Source of the DNA: Nakamurella sp040546275
Lineage (GTDB): Bacteria; Actinomycetota; Actinomycetes; Mycobacteriales; Nakamurellaceae
Assembly: GCF_040546275.1 (NCBI RefSeq)
Contig: NZ_JBEPNO010000019.1
Span: 1-64,000 of the forward strand
Length of the DNA: 64,000 nt
Reading direction: 5' to 3'
The first letter of the stretch is position 1, and every line of letters begins with the position of its first letter. The translations under genes and the position numbers were made by a program. This document shows, piece by piece, positions 1 to 9,374 of this stretch. Under the pieces are notes generated by a model that saw nothing but the letters and a program-made list of their open reading frames with translations, did not search any database and was not told the DNA's origin.

Positions 1-37
1 GGGGCCCGCATGGACAGGCCCCACAAGCGCCGCGGCT

Positions 38-76
38 CCTCCCCCCCCGCCCCCCCGCGCCCCCCCCAAACCCCCG
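38..76. repeat. C-rich low-complexity tract
   Basis: The top strand is almost pure C here, in runs of seven to nine C broken by single G, T or A bases. It sits just outside the 44-bp palindrome that follows the soxA gene. I see no coding or regulatory signal in it. G-quadruplex potential on the bottom strand is an inference only. Confidence 0.6.
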
Positions 77-79
77 CTC

Positions 80-123
80 GCGTCCTGCAAAGTGCTCGCT
101 ATAGCGAGCACTTTGCAGGACGC
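80..123. repeat. 44-bp palindrome, family P copy 1
   Basis: This is a perfect inverted repeat with 22-bp arms and no loop, centred on CGCTATAGCG, with outer ends GCGTCCTGC and GCAGGACGC. It lies 18 bases past the stop of the soxA gene, so it could act as a terminator or mRNA-stabilising hairpin, although no T tract follows. Three other copies are at 43468, 52351 and 54326. Confidence 0.85.
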
Positions 124-141
124 AAGCCCGGGGTTTCGGCG

Positions 142-3100
142 TCAGACGTACTCGGGGGCGGTGAGCAGCAGCCACTGGGCCAGGTGCGCGGCAAAGGAGC
201 TGCGCACCAACACCTTCACCAGGTCGTCGTCGGTCCAGGCCGGTCCGTCGCTGAACACCACGACCGCGCACTGCGCGAGCAATGTCTGGGCGCAGGAGCT
301 CTCCGGCAGCTGGTGCAGGTCGATGGCCAGACCATGGGCCAGTACCCGGCGGGCGTTGCGACCGGACACTCTGATCATCGTCCGGGTGGCCGACACATCC
401 GTCACCGCAGCGGGTTCCGCGCCGAGCGCCGCACGCAACCTCAGCTCCAGATCGGCGCCGTGGCCAGGGCCGGCCAGCACCAGGAACTCGTCCGGTCCCA
501 GCGCCAGCACGGCGTCGCTCCCGGAGTAGGTGACCTCGCCGGTCCGGTGGGGTAGGTCGGTCCCGAGTACAGCAGTGACCGCCGCCGCGCCGGCGGATCC
601 GCGAGTCACCCTGACCAGAACCTGTGTGGTCAGGGGTGATTCGGCGATCCGGACGCCTGCTCCGGCGGTCTGGGACGCCGTGGCGAAGGCGTCGCAGTAG
701 GCAGCCAGCGGTGAGACCGGCAGTGCGGCGGTGATCCCTGCCGACGGCAGCGGGGCACCGTCACCGTCCGGATCCCCGTCGCGGCGCAGGCCATCCGGAT
801 CGACGAGGACCGGACCGGTCACCGTGACCGGCTGCGGGATGTCGTCGACGACGACGTAGACCGTGCTCCCGATGCGGTCCCGGCCACCCTTGAGCAGCGC
901 GAGCGCGAAAGTACGCTCCAACGCCGCCGACGGGTAGGACGAGGTGACGTGGCCGAGCATCGGCACCGGCGGTTCCGGCAGCTCCGACAGGGCGACGATC
1001 TGGGCGCCTTCGGGCAGGAGCAGGGTCTTGTCCTGCGGCAGCAGGCCGATCAGATGCTTGCGGTCGGGGCGGGAATTCTCCTCGCGCGCGAACGACCGCT
1101 TGCCGATGAAGTCAGCCTTCTTCTTCGACACCACCCAGCTCATCCCCAGATCCTGCGGAGTGATGGTGCCGTCGGTGTCCTGACCGATGATGGGATAACC
1201 CTTCTCCGCTCGCAGGACGTGCATCGCCTCGGTTCCGTAGGGGGTCAGTCCGATCGGGGAGCCGATGCGCCACACCGCACGCCATAGGGCGGCGGCCTCG
1301 TGCCAGGCCACGTTGATCTCGTAGGCGAGCTCACCGGAGAACGAGATCCGGGCGACCCGGGCCGAGAGGCCGGCCACGGTGGTGTCGCGCCAGGCCATGA
1401 ACGGGAACTCGTCGTTGCCCGTCGCCAGCTCCGGTGCGAGGGCCGCCAGCAGCCCGCGGGATCTCGGCCCGACGAGCGCCATCGTGGCCCACTGCTCCGT
1501 GACGGACGCGCACCAGACCTGCAAGTTCGGCCACTCCGTCTGCAGCCACTCCTCCATCCAGTCGAGGATCTTCGCAGCATTGCCCGTCGTGGTGGTGACG
1601 AGGTAGCGCTCCGGCGACAGGCGGAAAACGGTGCCGTCGTCGATGGCCATGCCGTCGGGTCCGCACATCACGCCGTAGCGGATCATGCCGACCTTGAGGT
1701 TCGACATCAGGTTTGTGTAGAGCATGTCGAGGAACTGCGCCGCATCCGGCCCCTGGACGTCGATCTTGCCCAGTGTTGAACCGTCCATGAACGCGACATT
1801 GGCTCGGGCGGCGGTACATTCGCGTGCCACGGCGGCGTGCAGGTCTTCGCCGGGCGCCGGGTAGAACCACGGCCGCTTCCACTGCCCGACGTTCTCGAAC
1901 TCCGCGCCGTGCTCCACGTGCCACTGGTGCGCACCGGTCGTCCGCACCGGGTCGTAGAGGTCCCCACGCTCCCGGCCGGCCAGCGACGCGAACGAGATCG
2001 GCGTGTAGGGCGGGCGATAGGTGGTGGTGCCCAGCTCGCCTGGCTCGACGCCCAGGACGTGCGCGACCACCGCGGTGGCCAGCACGCCGGAGGTCTTGCC
2101 CTGGTCGTGCGCCGTTCCGGCGGTGGTGTAGCGCTTGACGTGCTCGACCGACGCGAGGCCGGCGCCGGTGGCCCGCAGGACGTCAGCGACGGTGACATCC
2201 CTTTGCACGTCGACGAAGTGGTCCGTCATGCCGGCGGGATCGGCGCCGTCGCTGGTGACCAGGTAGAGTGCCGCGGCCGGCATGGACAGCTCCAGCAGGT
2301 CGTCGGTCGGAGGCAGGATGACGGCGTTGCCGGTGAGCCCGGTGTCACCGCCCGCCGCGCCGCCGTCGGCCACTGCCTCGGCGGTGGTCCGCAGGCCTCG
2401 GGCCGCGCCGACCACCGTCACCCGCTGACGAGCACCGGCTGGGACGAAGGAACCGACGCCGGCGTCGAAGACCAGTTTGCCGCCGGCTTGCGAATACAGG
2501 TGGACGGCGGGGTTCCAGCCGCCAGAAACGGCGAGCAGATCCGCTGGGACGCGGATGATGTCGCCGTCCGGCAGGGTCACCAGCACCGCGGTGAGAGCGC
2601 CGTCGTCAGACGTTTCCGTCCCGGTGACGACGCTGCCGATCAACACCGTCCCGGTGCTGAGCTCGGGGGTCGGGTCGGGCACCTGATCGGTCGGCAGGCG
2701 CGGGTCGACGATGATCACCGAAGCGCCGACGGCCATCAGCTCGCCGGCCACCCGGTAGGCGTCGTCGTGGGCGGTGAACAGGACCACCTGATCGCCGGCC
2801 AGCACCCCGTACCTTTGGAGGTAGACGCGGACGGATTCCGCCAGCATCACGCCGGGAACATCGTTGCCGCGGAACACGATCGGACGTTCGTGGGCGCCCG
2901 TGGCGAGCACCACCCGGCCCGCCCGGATCCGCCAGATGCGTTCGCGCACGGCATCCGGGGCGTCGTCGGCGCCATCGTGGGAGGTCAGCCGTTGCACTGC
3001 GATGAGATAGTTGTCGTCGTAGTAGCCGGTGACGGTGGTCCGTTGCAGGTGCACGACATTCGGCATGGTCCTGAGTTCGGTGACAAGATCAGCAGCCCAG

Positions 3101-3609
3101 GAGATCTCGTTGCGGGTGAGCAAAGCGCCGCCGGGCTGGGCGCGTTCGTCGATCAGGAGCACGCGCTCGCCGCTGCGGCCGGCGGTGAGAGCGGCAGACA
3201 GTCCGGCCGGTCCGGAGCCGACAATGGCTACCTCGCAGTGGTGGTGGATCGCGTCGTACGTGTGCGGGTCACCGTCCGGCCACAGCTCCATGTCGGCCAA
3301 CCGGCCCTGGCCGTAGATGCTCCGGGCGGCCATCTTGTCGACGACCTCGACGGTGGTCGCCGTCAGCATCGGTTCCGGGAAGGGCTTCTCGATCTGGATG
3401 ACGCCGGTCGGTTCCTCGGCGCCGGCGGCCATGATTCCCCGCGGGCGGCCGAGCATCACCGAGTGCCCGGTCACCCTGATGCCCGAGGCCAGGAGCGCCG
3501 AGGCCAGCGTGTCGCCGGGGTGGGCGTCGAGGGCCTTCCCGTCGAACGTCACGTCGAGGGTGCGCGTGCGGTCGATGCGCCCGCCGGAGGCAAGTCTGCT
3601 GCTGGTCAT
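142..3609 (-). CDS. soxA: Sarcosine oxidase alpha subunit fused to gamma subunit
   Basis: This 1155-residue protein should be the catalytic core of heterotetrameric sarcosine oxidase, which converts sarcosine, O2 and THF to glycine, H2O2 and methylene-THF. An N-terminal 2Fe-2S-like SoxA domain is followed by a dinucleotide-binding GSGPAGLSAA at residues 131-140, a second nucleotide-binding region and a GcvT-like THF domain. SoxA proteins are usually about 950-1000 residues. The last 200 or so (from LPSAGITAALPVSPLAAY) look like a SoxG subunit: they include an aminomethyltransferase-like stretch (GPDEFLVLAGPG, TDVSATRTMIRVSG). No separate soxG exists nearby, which supports a natural fusion. 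It is the last gene of glyA-soxB-soxD-soxA. The start ATG has GAGG upstream. Confidence 0.9.
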   Translation of the reverse strand: MTSSRLASGGRIDRTRTLDVTFDGKALDAHPGDTLASALLASGIRVTGHSVMLGRPRGIMAAGAEEPTGVIQIEKPFPEPMLTATTVEVVDKMAARSIYGQGRLADMELWPDGDPHTYDAIHHHCEVAIVGSGPAGLSAALTAGRSGERVLLIDERAQPGGALLTRNEISWAADLVTELRTMPNVVHLQRTTVTGYYDDNYLIAVQRLTSHDGADDAPDAVRERIWRIRAGRVVLATGAHERPIVFRGNDVPGVMLAESVRVYLQRYGVLAGDQVVLFTAHDDAYRVAGELMAVGASVIIVDPRLPTDQVPDPTPELSTGTVLIGSVVTGTETSDDGALTAVLVTLPDGDIIRVPADLLAVSGGWNPAVHLYSQAGGKLVFDAGVGSFVPAGARQRVTVVGAARGLRTTAEAVADGGAAGGDTGLTGNAVILPPTDDLLELSMPAAALYLVTSDGADPAGMTDHFVDVQRDVTVADVLRATGAGLASVEHVKRYTTAGTAHDQGKTSGVLATAVVAHVLGVEPGELGTTTYRPPYTPISFASLAGRERGDLYDPVRTTGAHQWHVEHGAEFENVGQWKRPWFYPAPGEDLHAAVARECTAARANVAFMDGSTLGKIDVQGPDAAQFLDMLYTNLMSNLKVGMIRYGVMCGPDGMAIDDGTVFRLSPERYLVTTTTGNAAKILDWMEEWLQTEWPNLQVWCASVTEQWATMALVGPRSRGLLAALAPELATGNDEFPFMAWRDTTVAGLSARVARISFSGELAYEINVAWHEAAALWRAVWRIGSPIGLTPYGTEAMHVLRAEKGYPIIGQDTDGTITPQDLGMSWVVSKKKADFIGKRSFAREENSRPDRKHLIGLLPQDKTLLLPEGAQIVALSELPEPPVPMLGHVTSSYPSAALERTFALALLKGGRDRIGSTVYVVVDDIPQPVTVTGPVLVDPDGLRRDGDPDGDGAPLPSAGITAALPVSPLAAYCDAFATASQTAGAGVRIAESPLTTQVLVRVTRGSAGAAAVTAVLGTDLPHRTGEVTYSGSDAVLALGPDEFLVLAGPGHGADLELRLRAALGAEPAAVTDVSATRTMIRVSGRNARRVLAHGLAIDLHQLPESSCAQTLLAQCAVVVFSDGPAWTDDDLVKVLVRSSFAAHLAQWLLLTAPEYV

Positions 3610-3695
3610 GCGGTGGCCTCTGCCAATCGGTCGGAAAGCTGTTCGGGGGACAGTATTGTCGTCACGTTGTGGGACTTCTCAGCGGGCTGAAGGCG

Positions 3696-3974
3696 TTACA
3701 ACACCGGCCGGGGTTCGCCGGCCCGGTAGATCGCCAGGAACTCGTAGGTGGCGGTGTCCCGGACGGCGTTGAACCATCTGCGGCAACCGGCCGAGTGCAA
3801 CCAGCGCTCGGCGAACGGGCCCTTCGGGTTGTCGCGGTAGAAGAGGAACTGCGCCCACTCCTCGTCGGTGCAGTGTGCGCCGCCGTCCTCGGGATAGGGG
3901 ACGTGCGCCTGGCCGCCGTAGTGGAACTCGTTCTCGTTGCGGGGCCCGCACTCCGGGCAGTCGATCAGCATCAT
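3696..3974 (-). CDS. soxD: Sarcosine oxidase delta subunit
   Basis: This 92-residue protein begins MMLIDCPECGPRNENEF and has the short Cys-rich N-terminus typical of SoxD, the small subunit that stabilises the heterotetramer and carries zinc in known structures. Further family features are CTDEEWAQFLFYRDNPKGP and the HSAGCRRWFNAVRDT segment. I chose the ATG at 3974; a TTG three codons upstream also has a nearby GGAG. It lies 43 bases after soxB and 86 bases before soxA, all on the same strand. Confidence 0.9.
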   Translation of the reverse strand: MMLIDCPECGPRNENEFHYGGQAHVPYPEDGGAHCTDEEWAQFLFYRDNPKGPFAERWLHSAGCRRWFNAVRDTATYEFLAIYRAGEPRPVL

Positions 3975-4017
3975 GGTCTTCAACAGCTCCGTCGGAGAAA
4001 GGCTGGGGAGGAAAGGG

Positions 4018-5253
4018 TCAGTGCGCGACGGCGGCGGCGCCGTGCTCGTCGACCAGTCGGCCGGTGGTGAAACGCTCGAGGGAGAACTCGCCCATCAGGT
4101 CCGGGACCTTGCCGGTGGCGATGAGCTCGGCCATCTGGTGTCCGACACCCGGTGTCGCCTTGAAACCGCCGGTGCCCCAACCGCAGGTGACGTAGAGGTT
4201 CTCCACCGGCGTCAGCCCCATGATGGCCGAGGCGTCCGGGGTGGTGTCCACGATCCCGCCCCAGGTGCGCAACACGTGCGCCCGCGCGAAGATCGGGAAG
4301 AGTTCGACGGCGGCGGACATCTGGCGTTCGATGACGTGGAAGGCGCCGCGTTGGCCGTAGCCGTTGTAGGAGTCGACCCCTGCGCCCATGACGAGTTCGC
4401 CCTTGTGCGCCTGGGAGACGTAGACGTGCACCGCGTTCGACATGACGACCGTCGGGTGGACGGTCTCCAGCAGCTCGGACACCAGTGCCTGCAACGGATG
4501 TGACTGGATCGGCAGGCGGAAGCCCGCCATGGCGGCGAGCACCGAGGAGTGCCCGGCGCCGATCATCGCCACCGCGTCGGCGGTGATCGGCCCGCGGGAG
4601 GTCTGCACCCCGGTGACCTTGCCGGCGGTCACGTCGATCCCGGTGACCTCGCAGTTCTGCACCAAGTCGATCCCGGCTGCGTCGGCCGACCGGGCGAAGC
4701 CCCAGGCGACGTAGTCGTGCTTGGCGATGCCACCGCGCGGCTGATACGTCCCGCCCAGCACCGGATAGCGGATGTTGTCGTTGATGTTGAGGATCGGGCA
4801 GATCTCCTTGGCACCCTTGGCATCTACCCACTCGGCGTCGATGCCGTTGAGCCGGTTCGCGGCCACCCGGCGACGCGAGTCGCGAATGTCGGTCAGCGAG
4901 TGGTCGAGGTTCAGCACCCCGCGCTGGGAGAACAGGATCGGGTAGTCCAGATCGACATCCAGTGTCTCCCAGAGCTTCAGCGCATGCTCGTAGATCCCGG
5001 CGCTGGCGTCCCACAGGTAGTTCGACCGGATGATGGTGGTGTTGCGGGCCATGTTGCCGCCCGCGAGCCAGCCCTTCTCCAGGACGGCGACGTCGGTGAT
5101 GCCGAGCTTCGCCAGGTAGTGGGCGGTGGCCAGACCATGGCCGCCGCCCCCGATGATCACCACCTGGTAGTGACGCTTGGGCTCCGGGTTGTGCCACAGG
5201 AACTCCGGGTGGTGCGGGAGTTCGGCGCCGGGCGGAACCTGTTGCGTGGTCAC
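4018..5253 (-). CDS. soxB: Sarcosine oxidase beta subunit
   Basis: This 411-residue FAD-dependent oxidoreductase of the DAO family is the substrate-oxidising subunit of heterotetrameric sarcosine oxidase. The N-terminus has the SoxB signature PEFLWHNPEPKRHYQVVIIG followed by the FAD-binding GGGGHGLATAHYLAK. The C-terminal CGWGTGGFKATPG is the family's flavin-contact segment. Length is normal for SoxB (about 405-415). It starts 24 bases after glyA and is probably cotranscribed with glyA, soxD and soxA, coupling sarcosine demethylation to serine synthesis. Confidence 0.95.
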   Translation of the reverse strand: MTTQQVPPGAELPHHPEFLWHNPEPKRHYQVVIIGGGGHGLATAHYLAKLGITDVAVLEKGWLAGGNMARNTTIIRSNYLWDASAGIYEHALKLWETLDVDLDYPILFSQRGVLNLDHSLTDIRDSRRRVAANRLNGIDAEWVDAKGAKEICPILNINDNIRYPVLGGTYQPRGGIAKHDYVAWGFARSADAAGIDLVQNCEVTGIDVTAGKVTGVQTSRGPITADAVAMIGAGHSSVLAAMAGFRLPIQSHPLQALVSELLETVHPTVVMSNAVHVYVSQAHKGELVMGAGVDSYNGYGQRGAFHVIERQMSAAVELFPIFARAHVLRTWGGIVDTTPDASAIMGLTPVENLYVTCGWGTGGFKATPGVGHQMAELIATGKVPDLMGEFSLERFTTGRLVDEHGAAAVAH

Positions 5254-5277
5254 ATCTTTGCCTTTTGTCTGTGGAGG

Positions 5278-6648
5278 TCAGTAACTGAGGTCGGAGTAGA
5301 GCGGGTGCTTGTCGGTGAGCGCGGCGACGCGGGTGCGCAGGGAGTCGGCCAACTTGCCGTCGAGTTCTCCGACGGGCGCGATGAGCGCCACCGCGATGAT
5401 GTCGGCCACCTCGGCGAAGTCGACCTCGTCGAAACCGCGGGTGGCCAGCGCCGGGGTACCGATGCGCAGCCCGGAGGTGACCATCGGCGGGCGCGGATCG
5501 AACGGCACGGCGTTGCGGTTGACGGTGATGCCGACCGAGTGCAGCCGGTCCTCGGCCGACTGGCCGTCGAGGTCGGAGTTGCGCAGGTCGACCAGGACGA
5601 GGTGCACCTCGGTGCCACCGGTCAGCACGCTGATCCCGGCGGCGGTGACGTCATCGGCGACCAGACGCTCGGCGAGCAGGGCCGCACCGCGCAGGGTGCG
5701 GCCGGCGCGCTCGTTGAACTCCGGCGTCGCGGCCATCTTGAAGGCGACCGCCTTCGCCGCGATGACGTGCTCGAGCGGACCACCCTGCTGGCCGGGGAAG
5801 ACGGCCGAGTTGATCTTCTTGGCCAGGGCCGGATCGTTGGTCATGATCACGCCGCCGCGGGGACCGCCGAGGGTCTTGTGCGTCGTGGACGTGGTGACGT
5901 GGGCATGCGGAATGGGTGACGGGTGCAGACCGGCGGCGACCAGACCGGCGAAGTGGGCCATGTCGACCATCAGGTAGGCGCCGACCTCGTCGGCGATCTC
6001 CCGGAACCGGGCGAAATCGAGCTGACGGGGGTACGCCGACCAGCCGGCGATGATCAGCTTCGGCTGGTGCTCGCGCGCCAACCGCGCGACCTCGTCCATG
6101 TCGACGCGGTGGTCCTCCTTGGACACCTCGTAGGCCGCCACGTGGTAGAGCAGCCCGGAGAAGTTGATGCGCATGCCGTGGGTCAGGTGACCGCCGTGGG
6201 CGAGGGACAGGCCGAGAATCGTGTCGCCCGGCTTGATCAGGGCCTGCATCGCCGCGGCGTTGGCCTGCGCGCCGGAGTGCGGCTGCACGTTGGCGAAGCC
6301 GGCTCCGAAGAGTGACTTCAGCCGGTCGATGGCCAGCTGCTCGATGACGTCGACGAACTCGCAGCCGCCGTAGTAACGGCGTCCTGGGTAGCCCTCGGCG
6401 TACTTGTTCGTCAGGACGCTGCCCTGGGCCTCCATGGCGGCAACCGAGGCGAAGTTCTCGCTTGCGATCATCTCGAGGGTGCTCTGCTGGCGGTGTAGCT
6501 CGTTGGCGATCTGGGCGGCGATCTCCGGGTCGGCCTCGGCGAGCGAGGTGAAGAGCCCCGGCCTGGTGGAGGCGGACCGCGTGGGCAGGTCAGCCGTCTT
6601 CGTCCCGGTCGTCCCGGTCGTCACGGTCAAAATTTCGGTGGTCGTCAT
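5278..6648 (-). CDS. glyA: Serine hydroxymethyltransferase
   Basis: This 456-residue PLP enzyme interconverts glycine plus 5,10-methylene-THF with serine plus THF. The PLP-lysine motif is visible as TTSTTHKTLGGPRGG, and the N-terminal HRQQSTLEMIASENF is typical. I chose the ATG at 6648 because GGGAG lies about 8 bases upstream; an in-frame extension to 6729 is Arg-rich and unlike the family. A second glyA for general metabolism is probably elsewhere, because this copy heads the sox operon. Its likely role is to consume the glycine and C1 units made by sarcosine oxidase. Confidence 0.95.
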   Translation of the reverse strand: MTTTEILTVTTGTTGTKTADLPTRSASTRPGLFTSLAEADPEIAAQIANELHRQQSTLEMIASENFASVAAMEAQGSVLTNKYAEGYPGRRYYGGCEFVDVIEQLAIDRLKSLFGAGFANVQPHSGAQANAAAMQALIKPGDTILGLSLAHGGHLTHGMRINFSGLLYHVAAYEVSKEDHRVDMDEVARLAREHQPKLIIAGWSAYPRQLDFARFREIADEVGAYLMVDMAHFAGLVAAGLHPSPIPHAHVTTSTTHKTLGGPRGGVIMTNDPALAKKINSAVFPGQQGGPLEHVIAAKAVAFKMAATPEFNERAGRTLRGAALLAERLVADDVTAAGISVLTGGTEVHLVLVDLRNSDLDGQSAEDRLHSVGITVNRNAVPFDPRPPMVTSGLRIGTPALATRGFDEVDFAEVADIIAVALIAPVGELDGKLADSLRTRVAALTDKHPLYSDLSY

Positions 6649-6793
6649 CGAGCAGTCTCCCTGATCCGTGCGCCCCGGAACAGCAGGTCGGCGGCGCGCT
6701 CTGCGGCGGCGGATGCAGAACTCCCGCACCCGTCGTCAAGGGTAGTGAGGTCGGCGCCGAATCCCCAGCCGGAGCGGGTGTGGCAGTGCTCGC

Positions 6794-9364
6794 TCAGCAT
6801 CGGATCTTCTTCATCTCCGGGTCGAACGCGGGCTCGGCGGTGACCACCGCGCGGTACCGCTCGCCGAAGTAGCCGATCTCGACCGCCGTCCCCGGCGCGG
6901 TCAACTCCGCCGGCAGCCAGGCGTAGGCCAGCGGCACGCCCAGCGTGTACGAGTACGCCGCCGACGTCACGTACCCGACCGCTCTTGAATCGACCGCGCT
7001 CATCATCGGGTCGATTCCTGCCCCACCCGTCACATTTGGGCCAACTTCATGAGCGCCGTCGAAGTTGATAAGCGCGGGGGTGGGGGGGGCGGGGAAGACG
7101 GGCTCGGAGCCGAGGACGATGTCGTTCGGGCCTTCGATGGTCAGCAGGCAGAGGCGCTTGCCGTCGTCCTCCCGAGCCACCAGAGCCGATTTGCCGAGGA
7201 ACTCCTGGTCCAGCTTCACGGCGAAGTCGACGCCCGCCTGGATCGGGGTGTGCTCGTTGGTCATGTCGCCGCCGAAGCTGCGGTAGCCCTTCTCGATGCG
7301 CAACGCATTGAACGCCCCGCGGCCGGCGGCGATGATCCCGTGCTCGGCTCCGGCCTTCATCAGCAGGTCCCAGAGTACAAGGCCCTGATCCGCGGTCGTG
7401 TACAGCTCCCAGCCCAGCTCGCCGACGTAGGACAACCGCATCGCGGTGACCTCGACGGTGCCCAGGAAGCAGGTCTGCGCGCGGAAGTACTTGAAGCCGG
7501 TGTTCGAGAAGTCGGCGTCGGTCAGCGGCTGGACGACGTCACGGGCGCGCGGCCCCCAGATGCCGATGCAGCACGTGCCGGCCGTGATGTCACGGACCTG
7601 GACGGACGACGCCGCAGGCAGATGACGGCGCATCCAGTCGAGGTCGATCGCGCCGTTGGCGCCGACCTGGTAGTGCTCGGCGCCGAGGCGGGCCACGGTG
7701 ACGTCGGAGCGGATACCGCCGTCGACGTCGAGCATCAGGCAGTAGGTGACCGAGCCGATCGACTTGGCCATCTTGCCGGTGACCAGGCTCTGCAGGAACT
7801 CCGTGGCCCCGGCACCGGTCACCTCGATGCGCTTCAAAGCGGTCATGTCGTAGAGCGCGACGTCGGTGCGGGTGATGGCAGCCTCGGCTGCGATCGTCGG
7901 CGACCAGAACTTCCCGGCCCAGTCGCCCGGCTCGGGGATGTGCCAGCCGCTGTTCCGGTCGCTGGTGACGAGGCTGTCGTTCGCCGCGTACCAGTGCGGG
8001 CGCTCCCAGCCGCTCGCCTCGAGGAATTCCCCACCCAACGAGACCTGCCGCGGGTAGAACGGCGAGGTGCGCAACGGCCGGGAATGGTTCATCGGCTCCA
8101 GCGGATGCAGGATGTCGTAGACCTCGACGAAGTTCTGGCAGTCCTTGGCCTCGATGTACTTCGGTGCGAGCTGGTGCCGTTCGAACCGGTTGACGTCGCA
8201 GGCATGCAGGTCGAACGACGACGAGTAGCCATCGATGATCCACTCCGCCATGGCTTTTGCGACACCGGCCGAGTGGGTGACCCAGACCGCCTCGGCGGTC
8301 CAGAACCCGTCGAGGGTGGCATGCGGGCCCATCAGCGGCATGTTGTCGGTGGTGAACGAGAAGACACCGTTGAACGCGGTCTTCAGGTCGAGCTCGCCGA
8401 GAGTGGGCATGATGCGGGCGGTCTCGGCCAGCGGGAATTCGAAGTCCTCCGGGGTGAAGTCCAGCACCGACGGCTGGCCGCCGGCAGACTCCGCGTCCCG
8501 CCAGGAGGCGAGATCGGTCGCCTCCACCGGCATCGGGCGGTGCCGGTAGGAGCCGATGCCCAGCCCGGTCCCGTTCTCGCGGTAGTACAGATCGGCGTCC
8601 TGGTGCCGTAGGACGGGACGGATCGACTCGGTGGTGCGACCCGCCAGATCCCGGACCGTGTCGGTCCAGACGAACTGGTGCGCAAGGGGAGTCAGGCCCA
8701 GCGTCTGTCCGACCATGGCCGCGACCTTCGGGCCCCAGATGCCGGCGCAGCAGACCACGATGTCGGCCGGCAGGTCACCCTGGTCGGTCCGCACGCCGGT
8801 CACCTTGTTGCCGGACGTCAGGATGTCGAGCACCTCGTGGCGGGCCAGAACCGTTGCGCCCCTGGATACAGCCCGGTCCAGCTGCGCGCCGACCGCACGG
8901 ACGGCCTTGGCGATCCCGTCGTTGGGGACGAAGAGTCCACCATGGATCGTGCTGGACTCCAACAGGTCCCAGGTCCTGACGACTTCTTCGGGGTCCATCA
9001 GGCGGGCGCCCTCGACGCCCCACGAGTGGGCGTAGCCGAGTCGCCGCTGCAACTCCACGGCGCGTTCCGGGGTCGTAGCGATCTCCAGACCGCCGACCGC
9101 GAGGTAGCAGGGATCGCCCTGGTAGGTCAGGCGAGAGAACTTGTCGACGGTGTACTGCGCGAAGTCCGTCATCACCTTGGTGCCGTTGGTCTGGAAGACC
9201 ACACCGGGCGCGTGGGAGGTGGATCCGCCGGAGACGGGGAGCGGGCCGCCGTCGACCACGGTGACGTTGGTCCAGCCGCGCTCGGTGATCTCGTCGGCCA
9301 GGCTCGCACCGACGATGCCGCCGCCGATGATGACGACCGACGGTAGAGCGGATGGTGACGTCAT
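6794..9364 (-). CDS. Dimethylglycine dehydrogenase-like FAD/GcvT protein
   Basis: This 856-residue protein most likely oxidises N,N-dimethylglycine to sarcosine with THF as C1 acceptor. An N-terminal DAO domain has the FAD motif VVIIGGGIVGASLADEI, followed by GGSTSHAPGV, where the His may carry covalent flavin. The C-terminal half is an FAO_M/GcvT-type THF-binding region (LRIEKGYRSFGGDM). Residues about 762-790, between SEPVF and RAVGYVTSAAYSYTLG, are Pro/Gly-rich and coincide with an 83-bp repeat (6996-7078), so this stretch looks like an in-frame insertion. The start at 9364 has GGAGGACAG directly upstream. Two candidate operators end 10 bases before it. It lies 145 bases upstream of glyA-sox. 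Confidence 0.85.
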   Translation of the reverse strand: MTSPSALPSVVIIGGGIVGASLADEITERGWTNVTVVDGGPLPVSGGSTSHAPGVVFQTNGTKVMTDFAQYTVDKFSRLTYQGDPCYLAVGGLEIATTPERAVELQRRLGYAHSWGVEGARLMDPEEVVRTWDLLESSTIHGGLFVPNDGIAKAVRAVGAQLDRAVSRGATVLARHEVLDILTSGNKVTGVRTDQGDLPADIVVCCAGIWGPKVAAMVGQTLGLTPLAHQFVWTDTVRDLAGRTTESIRPVLRHQDADLYYRENGTGLGIGSYRHRPMPVEATDLASWRDAESAGGQPSVLDFTPEDFEFPLAETARIMPTLGELDLKTAFNGVFSFTTDNMPLMGPHATLDGFWTAEAVWVTHSAGVAKAMAEWIIDGYSSSFDLHACDVNRFERHQLAPKYIEAKDCQNFVEVYDILHPLEPMNHSRPLRTSPFYPRQVSLGGEFLEASGWERPHWYAANDSLVTSDRNSGWHIPEPGDWAGKFWSPTIAAEAAITRTDVALYDMTALKRIEVTGAGATEFLQSLVTGKMAKSIGSVTYCLMLDVDGGIRSDVTVARLGAEHYQVGANGAIDLDWMRRHLPAASSVQVRDITAGTCCIGIWGPRARDVVQPLTDADFSNTGFKYFRAQTCFLGTVEVTAMRLSYVGELGWELYTTADQGLVLWDLLMKAGAEHGIIAAGRGAFNALRIEKGYRSFGGDMTNEHTPIQAGVDFAVKLDQEFLGKSALVAREDDGKRLCLLTIEGPNDIVLGSEPVFPAPPTPALINFDGAHEVGPNVTGGAGIDPMMSAVDSRAVGYVTSAAYSYTLGVPLAYAWLPAELTAPGTAVEIGYFGERYRAVVTAEPAFDPEMKKIRC
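6996..7078. repeat. 83-bp arm-covarying element, copy R1 (inside a gene)
   Basis: Arms GCGCTCAT (6996-7003) and ATGAGCGC (7049-7056) span exactly 61 bp, and a third, direct half-site ATAAGCGC starts 19 bp after the second arm. By my count 62 of 83 positions match copy R2 at 56438 without a gap. This copy lies in frame within the dimethylglycine dehydrogenase gene, next to a G-rich run at 7074-7094. Confidence 0.75.
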
Positions 9365-9374
9365 CTGTCCTCCG

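Noticed and set aside
1837..3690. Long open frame (617 codons) on the plus strand opposite soxA
   Set aside because: It is antisense to a clearly recognised gene, its product is His/Gly/Arg/Asp-rich without any domain, and such frames are common in GC-rich DNA.
6649..6793. Glycine riboswitch upstream of glyA-sox
   Set aside because: I could not find the conserved paired aptamer features in this 145-bp gap, and no GTTGC operator is present either.
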